Source: Pseudomonadota bacterium
GTDB taxonomy: Bacteria; Pseudomonadota; Gammaproteobacteria; Acidiferrobacterales; Acidiferrobacteraceae
Assembly: GCA_021785035.1 (NCBI GenBank)
Contig: JAJYGP010000018.1
Location: forward strand, 1-64,000
Reading direction: 5' to 3'
Length of the DNA: 64,000 nt
The position numbers and the translations under genes are program-made. Positions 34,888 through 44,365 of this stretch are shown here, piece by piece (within the stretch, counting starts at the first letter, position 1; each line of letters starts with the position of its first letter). Under the pieces are notes generated by a model that did not search any database, was not told the origin of the DNA, and was given only the letters and a program-made list of their open reading frames with translations.

Positions 34888-36048
34888 ATGACCATAAGCG
34901 CCTTTAACCCGCCTGCACGCGTCTTGCTGGGACCTGGTCCTTCGGAGGTTCCGGCACGGGTTCTGTTGGCCATGGCAAAGCCTACGATTGGCCATATGGA
35001 CCCGGCCTTCATCGGTATGATGGAGGAGGTCAAAACCTTGCTTCAGTATGCTTTCCAAACCACCAATGCTGCGACTTTGCCGATTTCCGCGCCGGGGTCA
35101 GCGGGCATGGAGGCCTGCCTTGCCAATCTGATCGAGCCGGGAGATAAGGTCGCTGTGTGCCGCAACGGCGTATTCGGTGGTCGGATGGGGGATATCGTCG
35201 AGCGCCTCGGTGGGGTCCCCTTGTGGGTTGATAACGCCTTTGGTGAGGCGGTCGATCCCGATAAGCTCGCCGATGCGCTGAAGAAGACCCGGGATGTGCG
35301 CTTGGTGGCCTTCGTGCACGCCGAAACCTCCACTGGGGTTTTGTCGGATGCCCGAGCTATTGCCGAGGTGGCGCATAGGTTCGGGGCTTTGGTCTTGGCC
35401 GACACCGTGACCGCGATCGGTGGGGTGCCCTTGTATGTCGATAAGTGGGAGCTGGACGTTGCCTACGCCGGTACCCAGAAGTGTCTGTCCTGCCCACCGG
35501 GGCTTGCGCCCCTGACGTTGAGCGAGCGCGCGCTGCACCGTATTCGCAATCGTCGTGATAAACCCAGGACCTGGTTTTTGGACTTGAGTCTGTTGTTGGG
35601 GTATTGGGGGACTGGTAAGCGCGTCTATCACCACACAGCGCCCATCAATCTTCTCTACGGCTTGCACGAGGCCCTGCGGATGCTCGAGGAAGAGGGGATC
35701 GAGAACGCCTGGCAGCGCCACCGGCGGATCCATGAGGCCTTGGTTGTCGGTCTTGAGCCCTTGGGCCTTGGCATATCGGTGGCCCCGGATATTCGTCTAC
35801 CGCAGTTAAATAGCGTTTCGATACCGGCGGGAGTGGATGACGCCCAGGTGCGAGCCCGGCTCTTGGAGGAGTGGGGTATCGAGATCGGGGGTGGTCTCGG
35901 GGAGCTTGCCGGGCGGATCTGGCGTATCGGACTCATGGGACAGGGGAGCAATATTCGCAATGTGACATTGTGTCTTGATGCCCTCAAGGTGGCTCTCGGG
36001 ACAGCCTTGATAGAGAAAGATCTCGACGCTAAAGCCGTCCCGACATAA
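34888..36048 (+). CDS. Alanine/serine-glyoxylate aminotransferase family protein
   Basis: A 386-residue PLP enzyme: LLGPGPSEVPARVL at the N-terminus, SAPGSAGMEACLANL, VHAETSTGVL, and the PLP lysine in AGTQKCLSCPPGLAPL. The family converts glyoxylate to glycine with alanine or serine as amino donor. With glcDEF next door it completes the glycolate-to-glycine route that recovers carbon from 2-phosphoglycolate. The precise donor cannot be set from sequence. Single gene with GATC-rich leader; ATG 34888. Confidence 0.9.
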   Translation: MTISAFNPPARVLLGPGPSEVPARVLLAMAKPTIGHMDPAFIGMMEEVKTLLQYAFQTTNAATLPISAPGSAGMEACLANLIEPGDKVAVCRNGVFGGRMGDIVERLGGVPLWVDNAFGEAVDPDKLADALKKTRDVRLVAFVHAETSTGVLSDARAIAEVAHRFGALVLADTVTAIGGVPLYVDKWELDVAYAGTQKCLSCPPGLAPLTLSERALHRIRNRRDKPRTWFLDLSLLLGYWGTGKRVYHHTAPINLLYGLHEALRMLEEEGIENAWQRHRRIHEALVVGLEPLGLGISVAPDIRLPQLNSVSIPAGVDDAQVRARLLEEWGIEIGGGLGELAGRIWRIGLMGQGSNIRNVTLCLDALKVALGTALIEKDLDAKAVPT

Positions 36049-36569
36049 GCCCGCTTCGACGCCTTCTGCGCCATCGCCTGCCTCGCTGTTTTTCTGGGGT
36101 TCTTGTGTTCAGCATGACCCCCATTACCATTGGGAAGACTGAGTTCGCCATGAGAGCCACAAATCGATTTTGTCCCCAGCGGCTCTTCGACAAAAGCTAC
36201 GAGGCCCTGTCTTCGCGTGTTCTCGGCCGTTTTTGGTGGGTGTTAGGAAGGAATCGGGTCAGAAGAGGATCGGGTTTAGCCTCGGTCTGTTTGCGGGCGG
36301 GGCGTTTTGGCTCTCAGACGGTATTTTCAATACATAGCTGTTTTTAGAAAGTGAGGCAGCGCCGTAAGCGGCGAAGATGGGGTTTTAGAGCTTTAGATTG
36401 CCGCCGTAGGTCTATTTGATTGCAGATTCCCAATCGCGATCGAGCGCGTGGCGGGCCTTGTGGTGATGGCGGGAACCTAAGAGAATCGCTTTTATGCAAC
36501 GAGTCTCGTGTCCGCGGCAGGCGAGCGAGTGGACTTTAGGCAGGAGTGAACCGATTTTTATGAGCCTTT
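36049..36569. other. Intergenic, no gene recognised
   Basis: About 520 bp, AT-richer in places. No convincing ORF; a plus ORF at 36105-36347 has no known features. Just before the desaturase gene a tiny ORF (36560-36577, MSLYV) follows AGGAG and overlaps the desaturase start, which could be a leader peptide or chance. Confidence 0.4.
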
Positions 36570-37472
36570 ATGTGTAACGGTCCTTTGCCGACACAAGGCA
36601 CGTCCCCGAAAGTACCGGAAGGGTGCGATGATGCGATAGCGGATGCGCGTCGTTTTCAGCGTGATGCCCTGCTTACGAATGCACTTTTGTATCTGGGATT
36701 GTTTTTAGTCGTGTCTGGCTGGATGCCGGGCTTTGTCCTGGCGATGGCAGCCCCTATTCTTATTGTGCGCTGGCTTTTTGCCTTGCACGAACTCTTTCAT
36801 TTGCGTAGCGCGCAAGAAGTCGACCCTATTACGCGCCTCCTCCCGCTCGCTCAGACTCCCTTAGCCCTCGGTTACCGAGAATATCGCGCTATACACGGGG
36901 GCCATCACCGCCATATGGCAACTCCAGCAGACCCCGAGTGGTATCAGCTACGCGGCTCCCCGTTATGGGGGCTTGTGAATGCTATGACAGTCCCCGAGCA
37001 GGCGTTCTTCCGTTGGGTACAGGCACACGGTTTTGATGGGCCGCTTGTGCGCGGCACGGTCCTGCGTTTCGCTCTTTTTGTGGGACTTATTATGCTAAGC
37101 GGCCCGGCCTTCTTTTGGTATTGGATACCGGTGCGGCTATCGGAAGGGCTCGGATACTTTAGCTTTTTCTACCGCTTGCATAGACAGGGCGAGAGTTACG
37201 GGGTCTACGCATTTCCTCTGACGTCACGGGCGCGCCAAGTCTTTCGTCTGCTCTTTGGCCGCGATGCCTGTGCGGCGACCTGCCATCATGATATCCATCA
37301 TGCCTATCCTCACGCGCCTGCGCGCATCCTCGCCTCTTTGCAGGAGGATGGCGTATGGTCCGATACCAGTATCTCAATACAGGCCGCAGGGAATACTTCA
37401 TGTCCCAATCTGTCTATTACACACATCTTTTCAACGGCAACACGTGAGATGTCGATGGATGTCGATAAATAA
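36570..37472 (+). CDS. Membrane fatty acid desaturase
   Basis: A 300-residue membrane protein with three histidine boxes: HELFH, HGGHHRH and CHHDIHHAYPH, which bind the di-iron centre of membrane desaturases and hydroxylases. About four hydrophobic helices flank the boxes. It likely introduces a double bond in acyl lipids, supplying the substrate for cfa, though related carotenoid ketolases share the boxes. The C-terminal 40 residues are unlike the family. ATG 36570 has a weak upstream AGGAG at 36542-36546, 23 bp away. Confidence 0.82.
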   Translation: MCNGPLPTQGTSPKVPEGCDDAIADARRFQRDALLTNALLYLGLFLVVSGWMPGFVLAMAAPILIVRWLFALHELFHLRSAQEVDPITRLLPLAQTPLALGYREYRAIHGGHHRHMATPADPEWYQLRGSPLWGLVNAMTVPEQAFFRWVQAHGFDGPLVRGTVLRFALFVGLIMLSGPAFFWYWIPVRLSEGLGYFSFFYRLHRQGESYGVYAFPLTSRARQVFRLLFGRDACAATCHHDIHHAYPHAPARILASLQEDGVWSDTSISIQAAGNTSCPNLSITHIFSTATREMSMDVDK

Positions 37473-37501
37473 TCAGATGTCGGGTCCTATTCGTTGCGGA
37501 G

Positions 37502-37630
37502 ATGTCGACGAAAGTCCCACGCAAGCGGGTAGGCCCAGATGCTTTTGATGGGCTGGTCGCGGCGGTGGAGCGTATCGAGTTTGCCGCGACCTTGCGTATC
37601 GCGAGATATGGCCAGTCGGCGGCTTTGTAG
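37502..37630 (+). CDS. Possible 42-residue small protein
   Basis: ATG 37502 after CGGAG opens a 42-codon ORF with an alternating helical pattern (DAFDGLVAAVERIEFAATLRI). It lies between the desaturase and a gene-poor region with a repeat array. There is no recognised family; it may be a remnant. Confidence 0.25.
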   Translation: MSTKVPRKRVGPDAFDGLVAAVERIEFAATLRIARYGQSAAL

Positions 37631-37850
37631 CGGGTGCCGGTAAACGCGGCTTCTCGACGAAGGTTTCCCGCAATACGTGGCAATAGGCATAGCGGGCGTG
37701 TCAATCAACGGCCAAGCGCCGGCTGACCAGAGAGGGACTCGGGAAGCCGGGGTGTTACAACGAATCGACGGCAGGGTGAGGGTGCATTTTCCACGCTGAC
37801 TGCGGGATGTAGGGTTATTGCCGCTGACGCACCGCGATGCGCGGGCCTAT

Positions 37851-37915
37851 GATTTGCTAAAGGGATTTGCTAAAGGGATTTGCTAAAGGGATTTGCTAAA
37901 GGGATTTGCTAAAGG
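37851..37915. repeat. Tandem repeat, 13 bp in five perfect copies
   Basis: The unit GATTTGCTAAAGG occurs five times without a mismatch (37851, 37864, 37877, 37890, 37903). It lies in an apparently non-coding region. A unit length not divisible by 3 would shift frame if translated. Such perfect arrays vary in copy number by slippage. Confidence 0.95.
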
Positions 37916-38595
37916 CCTTTGATTTTGCGCAAAAGCCGCGCGACCCGGCGGCGATTCGGGCGTCGGGGGTCTGGCACGGTGTCGGTGGCGGGAGGCTATG
38001 GGGGCTCCCGAAGGAGGGGGCCGCTTCCCGAAAATTTGGTCCTCTTGCCCCCAAGACCCCCTATGGGGCGCTTCTCATCAGTACCTTTGTCAGAGACGGT
38101 CCGATCCTCGTCCCCCCAGGCTTGGTTGGGCAATCGAGTCGCGCTATGCCTCCTGACGGCCATAGCATGGTCGCCTCGTGGGATGCGGGTTTAATCCGAG
38201 CGACCTTCCTGGCCTGCCTTTTGCGCCGCTTGTGAGTGCGGCACCCATGCTGCACCCAAGGTAAAAAATGTAGCCGCAGGCTCGGTGGTTGTTGCGGACT
38301 GTGCTGACCGAGGGGCGTCAGCCTGTGGGAAAACGGCTTTGTGTGCGCGCGCGCAGGAGAGCTCGGTTGACGGGGGTTATCAAGGTCACACTTACGGGTC
38401 GGGCTTGCAGGGCGATGATCGTGGCCCCTCCGGGCTGCGCGACGGATCGGGCGGAGGAACCTGACGCCGCTTAGGCGCGTTCGGTCTTAGCGACTCGGAG
38501 CGCGGCCTAAAGCCCCGGGGCGAGGCGCTTTTGGCGGCCACGCCGTGGTGGATATTCGGCGCCAAGGTCGGTATCGTTACCCCTTAGGAGCGTGT
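37916..38595. other. Gene-poor region before miaB
   Basis: About 680 bp with short unsupported ORFs on both strands; no protein family, tRNA or RNA gene could be recognised. The miaB ribosome site (TAGGAG) lies at the right end. Confidence 0.35.
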
Positions 38596-39954
38596 ATGGC
38601 AGGCACTGTCTATATCAAGACGTATGGCTGTCAGATGAATGAGTATGATTCGACGCGCCTCGCGGACCTCTTGTCTGCGACCCACCAACTGGTTCGCGTC
38701 GATGACCCCTCTTCCGCTGATGTGCTGCTGATCAATAGCTGTTCGGTGCGCGAAAAGGCGCAGGAAAAGCTCTTTTCGGATCTCGGGCGATTGAACGAGT
38801 GGAAGCTCCTGCGTCCACACGTCGTTATCGGCGTGGGCGGCTGCGTGGCGAGCCAGGAAGGGGAAGATATCCTGCGGCGCGCGCCCTACGTCGATTTGGT
38901 GTTTGGGCCCCAGACCATTCATCGTGTCCCGGCCCTGTTGACCGATGCCCTCGCCAAAAAGCCCGGGGTGGATATCGCGTTTGTCGAGATGGAGAAGTTC
39001 GACAACCTGCCCGAGCCGCGTGCCGATGGCCCCCGAGCGTTCGTATCGATCATGGAGGGCTGTAGCAAGTATTGTAGCTTCTGCGTCGTTCCTTATACGC
39101 GCGGCCAAGAGTTCAGCCGGCCCTTTGATGATGTTCTGGCCGAAGTGGCGGCCTTGGCCGAACAAGGCGTGCGAGAAGTGACGCTGCTAGGACAGAACGT
39201 CAATGCCTACAGAGGGGTGCGCCACAACGGCCAGACTGTGGACCTTGCGACCCTGATTAGCTATATCGCGGAGATGGACGGCATAGGGCGGATTCGTTTT
39301 ACGACGTCTCATCCGGTGGAGTTTCAAGATAGTCTGTTGGACGCCTTCGCCCGCGTGGAAAAGCTCGTGAATCATTTGCACTTACCCGTACAAAGCGGGT
39401 CTGACCGCATTCTTGCGCGTATGAAGCGCGGACACACGATAGCGGAATACAAAGAGAAGATTGCGCGTTTGCGTTCCATACGGCCGGATATCAGCATATC
39501 GACCGATATCATCGTCGGATTCCCAGGGGAGACGGACGCCGATTTCGAGGCTACGCTTGCCTTGATGGAAGAGATCCGCTTCGACCTCTCTTATAGTTTT
39601 GCCTATAGCCCGCGCCCGGGAACTCCAGCAGCGGGTTTTGAAGACAGTGTTGAGAAGTCGGTCAAGGATGAGCGCTTGGCGCGCTTACAGCGCCTTAACT
39701 TGGGTCATGCGGCGGACATTAGCCGGGCCATGGTGGGGCAGATGCAGCGGATTCTGATCGACAGGGAGGCGCCACGCGGCCGCGGCGATATGTCGGGCCG
39801 CACCGAGAATAACCGGGTCGTGAATTTTCCGGCACAGGACGTAGATCTGATAGGTCGTTTTGCCACGGTCGAGATTACCGAGGTGAGACCCAATTCCCTC
39901 AGGGGACGACTCGTGGCGGTCGAAGCCGACGTATTCTCGTCTATACTGGAATAA
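38596..39954 (+). CDS. miaB: tRNA 2-methylthioadenosine synthase MiaB
   Basis: A 452-residue radical SAM methylthiotransferase acting on i6A37 of tRNAs. The N-terminal UPF0004 domain has cysteines in [18 protein letters not shown] and GVGGCVAS; the radical SAM motif is [15 protein letters not shown]; a TRAM domain ends the protein. The ORF track start is 51 bp upstream; ATG 38596, after TAGGAG, gives the family N-terminus. It heads the conserved miaB-phoH-ybeY-corC-lnt block. Confidence 0.97.
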   Translation: MAGTVYIKTYGCQMNEYDSTRLADLLSATHQLVRVDDPSSADVLLINSCSVREKAQEKLFSDLGRLNEWKLLRPHVVIGVGGCVASQEGEDILRRAPYVDLVFGPQTIHRVPALLTDALAKKPGVDIAFVEMEKFDNLPEPRADGPRAFVSIMEGCSKYCSFCVVPYTRGQEFSRPFDDVLAEVAALAEQGVREVTLLGQNVNAYRGVRHNGQTVDLATLISYIAEMDGIGRIRFTTSHPVEFQDSLLDAFARVEKLVNHLHLPVQSGSDRILARMKRGHTIAEYKEKIARLRSIRPDISISTDIIVGFPGETDADFEATLALMEEIRFDLSYSFAYSPRPGTPAAGFEDSVEKSVKDERLARLQRLNLGHAADISRAMVGQMQRILIDREAPRGRGDMSGRTENNRVVNFPAQDVDLIGRFATVEITEVRPNSLRGRLVAVEADVFSSILE

Positions 39955-39973
39955 AAAGAGGCCGCCTATCCCT

Positions 39974-40933
39974 TTGAGCAGCAAACCCCAAGCCATTCAG
40001 TTCAGTGTCCAGCCCCCAGACAGCGAGAGACTGTCCCGCCTTTGTGGTCAATTAGATGAACACCTTCGTCAGATCGAGGGTAGTCTCGAGGTAGAGATCG
40101 CCAATCGCGGCAATCAGTTCCGTATTACCGGCCGCCAAGATCGTGTGCGCCATGCGCAGCGCTTGATTACGGCCCTTTATGATGTTACGGGGGAATCCCA
40201 AACCATTACACCTTCGGGGGTTAATATGGCGCTAAAGGAAGCTTCCAGAGTGCGCGACGACAAGGAGCCACCGATCGAGCTGCGCACGCCGAAACAACGC
40301 GTGTATGGGCGTACCGACGGTCAGAAGGACTATATTCGCAAGATATTGACCCATGACGTGACGTTCGGGGTGGGCCCGGCCGGGACCGGAAAGACCTATC
40401 TCGCGGTCGCGTGTGCGGTTGAGGCCCTCGAGACCGGGCGCGCTCAGCGCTTGGTCTTGGTGCGCCCGGCGGTTGAGGCGGGCGAGCGGCTGGGGTTTTT
40501 GCCCGGGGATCTCGAGCAGAAAGTCGACCCCTATCTGCGGCCGCTCTATGACGCCTTGCACGATATGCTCGGGCCGGAACGAGTTGCCAAATTGATCGAA
40601 AAGAGTGTGATCGAGGTGGCGCCGCTTGCGTTTATGAGGGGGCGCACCTTGAATGAATCTTTCATCATCTTGGACGAGGCGCAAAACACCACCGCCGAGC
40701 AGATGAAGATGTTTCTCACGCGCCTTGGGTTTGGCGCAACCGCTGTCATCACTGGGGATGCCACCCAAATCGACCTACCGCGCCCCGAGCTTTCGGGTTT
40801 GCGTCAGGCTTTAAATGTACTGAAGGGTGTTGACGGTATTGCGGTCACGCTCTTTGCGAGCTCAGATGTGGTGCGCCATCCCCTGGTTCAGCGCATTGTC
40901 GAGGCTTACGAGGCGCACGAGAAGGGCGTGTAG
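39974..40933 (+). CDS. PhoH family ATPase
   Basis: A 319-residue protein with an N-terminal KH-like part, then Walker A GPAGTGKTYLA and Walker B FIILDEAQNTT, and the TGDATQIDLPRP motif. PhoH-like (YbeZ) proteins act with YbeY in RNA processing. TTG at 39974 is the start. It is followed after one base by ybeY (GTG at 40935). Confidence 0.95.
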   Translation: MSSKPQAIQFSVQPPDSERLSRLCGQLDEHLRQIEGSLEVEIANRGNQFRITGRQDRVRHAQRLITALYDVTGESQTITPSGVNMALKEASRVRDDKEPPIELRTPKQRVYGRTDGQKDYIRKILTHDVTFGVGPAGTGKTYLAVACAVEALETGRAQRLVLVRPAVEAGERLGFLPGDLEQKVDPYLRPLYDALHDMLGPERVAKLIEKSVIEVAPLAFMRGRTLNESFIILDEAQNTTAEQMKMFLTRLGFGATAVITGDATQIDLPRPELSGLRQALNVLKGVDGIAVTLFASSDVVRHPLVQRIVEAYEAHEKGV

Positions 40934-40934
40934 G

Positions 40935-41387
40935 GTGCCACGTCTGCATCTCGATCTCGTTCTTGCGTGCGTGGGATATATTCCCCCGCCACGCCCGATG
41001 TTGGTGCGCTGGTCGAAGGCCGCCCTCGCCGATCTTCGCGGGACCGTGCGCTTAGGTGTGCGGGTGGTGGGTGAGTCCGAGGGCGCTGAGCTGAATCAGC
41101 GCTACCGTGGCCGGGTTGGGCCCACGAACGTCCTTTCGTTTCCCTACGAAGAGCAAGACCGCGGTAAAACGCGGTTTCTAGGGGATATCGTCCTATGCGC
41201 GCCGGTGGTGGTGGCCGAGGAGGTGGCGGCAGGCTGCCCGGAAAACGCTCATTGGGCCCATCTCCTGATTCACGGTATACTGCACCTACGCGGTTTTGAC
41301 CACCACACTGATCAGGATGCACGCATTATGGAAGGACGGGAAACGCAGCTGCTGCAAGGTCTAGGATTTACAGACCCTTACCGTTGA
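40935..41387 (+). CDS. ybeY: Endoribonuclease YbeY
   Basis: A 150-residue metalloprotein with the UPF0054 motif HGILHLRGFDHHTD (HxxxHxxxxxH), which binds zinc. YbeY matures 16S rRNA 3' ends and takes part in ribosome quality control. The start is GTG 40935, one base after the phoH stop; the ORF track start at 40827 is inside phoH and is rejected. Confidence 0.93.
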   Translation: MPRLHLDLVLACVGYIPPPRPMLVRWSKAALADLRGTVRLGVRVVGESEGAELNQRYRGRVGPTNVLSFPYEEQDRGKTRFLGDIVLCAPVVVAEEVAAGCPENAHWAHLLIHGILHLRGFDHHTDQDARIMEGRETQLLQGLGFTDPYR

Positions 41388-41391
41388 TTTT

Positions 41392-42255
41392 ATGAGTCAA
41401 GACGAGCATACCCACGGACCGGGGCGGTCCTTCCTGGATCGACTCGGCCACGTCCTGTGGGGGGCCCCCGAGGATCGGGATGCGCTCCGGGAGACCTTAC
41501 GCGAGGCGCATGATCGCGGCCTGATTGGAAGCGACGCCCTGGATATGATAGAGGGTGTTTTTCAAGTCGCCGAGATGCGGGTCCGCGACATCATGGTCCC
41601 ACGCGCCCAGATGGACGTGATCGACCGTGATGATCCGCCTGAGCGGTACCTTCCGCGCGTCATCGAAACCGGCCACTCCCGTTTCCCTGTGGTTGATGGC
41701 GACAAAGACAAGGTTGTTGGGATTATGTTGGCCAAGGACTTGCTGCGCTATTTCGACGAGGAGCGGCGCGCGACCTTCAATGTGTACGATCTCTTGCGAC
41801 CCGCTGTATTCGTCCCGGAAAGCAAGCGTCTCGATGTGTTGCTTCGAGACTTTAGGGCGAGTCGCAACCACATGGCGATCGTGGTCGATGAGTATGGCGG
41901 CGTCGCCGGTCTTGTGACGATCGAGGATGTCCTGGAACAGATCGTCGGGGAAATCGAAGACGAGCACGATCTCGACGTCGATGATGTAATGATCATGCAG
42001 CGAGCCGAACACGAGTTTGTGGCTAAGGCGCTTACGCCGATCAAGGAATTCAACGAGTACTTCGGTACCCATTACCCCAGCGAAGAGGTCGACACGATCG
42101 GCGGCTTGGTCATGACGACGCTTGGGCGTGTCCCGAAGCGTGGCGAGCGTTTGGAGGTGGGGGGCCTTCGGTTTGAGGTGCTCCGTTCGGATTCGCGCCG
42201 CGTCCACCTTCTTAAAGTGGTTCCCGTTGCCCAAGAAAGCCAAGTGGCCAGTTAG
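41392..42255 (+). CDS. corC: CorC-like CBS-domain transporter-associated protein
   Basis: A 287-residue protein. Two CBS domains (about 75-200; VRDIMVPRAQMDVI starts the first) are followed by a CorC_HlyC domain (DTIGGLVMTTLGRVPKRGE). It has no transmembrane segment and resembles CorC rather than the DUF21-linked forms. It takes part in Mg/Co handling by association with CorA or other proteins. ATG 41392 lies 4 bp after ybeY. Confidence 0.93.
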   Translation: MSQDEHTHGPGRSFLDRLGHVLWGAPEDRDALRETLREAHDRGLIGSDALDMIEGVFQVAEMRVRDIMVPRAQMDVIDRDDPPERYLPRVIETGHSRFPVVDGDKDKVVGIMLAKDLLRYFDEERRATFNVYDLLRPAVFVPESKRLDVLLRDFRASRNHMAIVVDEYGGVAGLVTIEDVLEQIVGEIEDEHDLDVDDVMIMQRAEHEFVAKALTPIKEFNEYFGTHYPSEEVDTIGGLVMTTLGRVPKRGERLEVGGLRFEVLRSDSRRVHLLKVVPVAQESQVAS

Positions 42256-43750
42256 CGCGAGCCTAAACTCCTGGGGCGGCGAGGTCCTGGCCTTAGCCTC
42301 CGGCGCGACGCTCAATCTCGCTTTTGCCCCATACCGCCATCTGGCGGTGGTCCCGCTTGTGCTGGCTCTATGCTATGGCCTTGTCCGCGCCGTGTCGCGG
42401 TTACGTGCGGCCCTGCGCGGCTTTCTTTTGGGGGTCGGGCTTTTTGCCTTTGGCGTCCCCTGGATTTATCTGACTTTGGCTCGTTTCGGCGGCATGCCGT
42501 CCCCGGTAGCCGTTATTGCTTGTGGTCTTTTTGTGGCCGTGTTGTCCGCCTATATCGCCCTCGTAGCCGCGGTGTTTGCCGTGTTACGGCGGGGTGACGG
42601 TTTCGATCCATGGCTCTTCGCCGCCCTTTGGGTGATGGGTGAGTGGGTACGCAATGTGTTTCTGACCGGGTTTCCTTGGTTTGATCTTGGTTATGCGGCG
42701 AGTGCCGCGCCGTGGGTGTCTTGGGCGCCGATCGCCGGGGTTCTGGGTTTATCGTTTATTCTGGCATTGGCGGGAGCGCTGCTCTTTGAGGCGGCATGCG
42801 GACGCTGGCGAGGCCTTTGGCCGCTTGTCCTGTTCTTGATTGCAACCCCGTTCGTGGCCCGAATCCGCTTTGTGCGGAGGACAGAAACGCCAGTCACGGC
42901 ATCGCTCGTCCAGGGCGATATCTCGCCGTACGCCAAATGGGACCCGCGCGAGCGCCGAGCGATCATCCATCGTTATTTACGCTTGACGAGACAAGGCGAC
43001 GGGCGGCTCGTCATTTGGCCGGAGACCGCGGTCCCCGGCTATTCGCACAGTCTCCGACGGCGGTTCATCCCGTTTTTGCGGCATCTGGCGCGGATCGACC
43101 ATCGCCACTTTCTTTTTGGTCTCGTCGAAGGCAATCCCGATCGCGTCAATGAGCCCATCTACAACGCGGTCATGAGTGTTGGTCGCCACGATGGCGTTTA
43201 CCGCAAACGTCATCTCGTACCGTTTGGGGAATATTTGCCGTGGCCAAGCCTCTTCGATCCGATTTTGCGAGTTCTCCATATCCCCATGTCCGGGTTCACC
43301 CCGTGGCGCGGGCGAGAGGCCCCCTTGGTGGTTTCGGGGGCCGATCTGGGAATGTCCATTTGTTATGAAATCGCTTACGGGTCCATCGTGACCCAAGCCT
43401 TGCCGTCCGCTACCCTTCTTGTGAACGTAAGCGACGACTCCTGGTATGGCCACTCCCATGAGGCGAGTCAGCAGCTGCAGATCGCGCAACTGCGCGCGGC
43501 TGAGGCTGGGCGCGATCTGCTCATTGCGACTAATGATGGAATGACGGCCTTGGTGACCCATCGTGGCCACATTAGTGTGCGTTTGCCGCCCTTCCGGCCT
43601 GGGGTGCTTACGGTCGTGGCCGAGCCTTACCGTGGCCTGACGCCTTATGATCGCATCGGAAACGATGGGGTCTTGGCTTTTGTGTCCCTGATCGGGCTCA
43701 TCGCCGCGCGCCGCTGGACCAGGGATCGTCACCGCCGAAGAGGCAGCTAG
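42230..43750 (+). CDS. lnt: Apolipoprotein N-acyltransferase
   Basis: A polytopic protein (about 506 residues) with six hydrophobic N-terminal segments (GATLNLAFAPYRHL is a hallmark) and a C-terminal nitrilase-like domain. The Glu-Lys-Cys catalytic set appears in VIWPETAVPG, VYRKRHLVPFGEYLPWP and MSICYEIAYG. It adds the N-acyl group to lipoproteins at the inner membrane. There is no in-frame ATG in the first part: TTG at 42230 (in corC, 26-bp overlap) is the only reasonable start. Confidence 0.9.
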   Translation, partial: PKKAKWPVSASLNSWGGEVLALASGATLNLAFAPYRHLAVVPLVLALCYGLVRAVSRLRAALRGFLLGVGLFAFGVPWIYLTLARFGGMPSPVAVIACGLFVAVLSAYIALVAAVFAVLRRGDGFDPWLFAALWVMGEWVRNVFLTGFPWFDLGYAASAAPWVSWAPIAGVLGLSFILALAGALLFEAACGRWRGLWPLVLFLIATPFVARIRFVRRTETPVTASLVQGDISPYAKWDPRERRAIIHRYLRLTRQGDGRLVIWPETAVPGYSHSLRRRFIPFLRHLARIDHRHFLFGLVEGNPDRVNEPIYNAVMSVGRHDGVYRKRHLVPFGEYLPWPSLFDPILRVLHIPMSGFTPWRGREAPLVVSGADLGMSICYEIAYGSIVTQALPSATLLVNVSDDSWYGHSHEASQQLQIAQLRAAEAGRDLLIATNDGMTALVTHRGHISVRLPPFRPGVLTVVAEPYRGLTPYDRIGNDGVLAFVSLIGLIAARRWTRDRHRRRGS

Positions 43751-43842
43751 GGCCGACTCTGTGACAAGAAGTTGGCGCTGGGTCAACGAGAAGGGGCGGG
43801 AATTTTGGGCGACGGCATGAACGGGTTTTTCGTGACGAAAAC

Positions 43843-43935
43843 GGTAAGACCAAGCCGTCCTTGGCGCCGGTGAAGCTCTTGAAGGTCTTGGGTCATCACC
43901 CGGACCTCTTAGACGAGATTTGGGACGCGGTCTGA
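43843..43935 (+). pseudogene. C-terminal remnant of a HigA-like antitoxin
   Basis: Thirty codons ending in TGA encode GKTKPSLAPVKLLKVLGHHP and DLLDEIWDAV. This is the typical end of an Xre-family (HigA/NadS-like) antitoxin (EQGxxxPSxxxLKLLxVLxxHP). No start, helix-turn-helix or toxin gene remains. It is adjacent to a vapBC pair in the accessory insert. Confidence 0.6.
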
Positions 43936-43978
43936 CGAAATCAACAGCGTCGCAACTCCAGACCCTCAATGCTCGTTT

Positions 43979-44365
43979 TTAGGCAAGCCGTACCAAGTCG
44001 TGATACTGCGCGACTACGCGGTCGTTGGTGAGCAAGACCATGTCTTCTACTATGGCCTGGGCGACGAGCAGTCGGTCAAAAGGGTCTTTGTGGATAGGCG
44101 GTAACGTATCGATAGCCACGACATGCGCACCCAGTATCGCCAACTCGTGATAGCCATTATCGATGAGGCCACGACGGAGCAGCCGGGCATTAACGCGAAA
44201 ATCAGCACGGTTGAGTCCACTCTTTGTGGCAATCTCCCATAGGCTTGCCACACTGAAGAATAGCGCGTTTTCCGGATCGGCTATTAAAGCGCGTGCTGGG
44301 GGCGGTAAACGCGCCGCGTTATCGGCTACCCAAATCAACAGATGTGTGTCGATGAGCAGTTTCAC
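43979..44365 (-). CDS. vapC: PIN-domain toxin, VapC-like
   Basis: A 128-residue PIN nuclease: LLIDTHLLIWVADN, SVASLWEIATKSG, and DPFDRLLVAQA with LLTNDRVVAQY give the conserved acidic residues. Such toxins cut tRNA or rRNA. The ATG overlaps the antitoxin stop by 4 bp. The pair is transcribed from right to left. Confidence 0.93.
   Translation of the reverse strand: MKLLIDTHLLIWVADNAARLPPPARALIADPENALFFSVASLWEIATKSGLNRADFRVNARLLRRGLIDNGYHELAILGAHVVAIDTLPPIHKDPFDRLLVAQAIVEDMVLLTNDRVVAQYHDLVRLA

Noticed and set aside
36375-36400. GTTTTAGAGCT sequence resembling a Cas9-type CRISPR repeat
   Set aside because: Only one copy, no spacers and no cas genes; most likely chance.
37484-37708. Overlapping minus ORFs suggesting an insertion-sequence remnant
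   Set aside because: Short basic peptides in three frames without a transposase motif; no inverted repeats were found.
42977-43969. 330-codon minus ORF opposite lnt
   Set aside because: It lies antisense to lnt, which has clear Lnt motifs; the ORF has no recognisable domain and is a GC-rich shadow.
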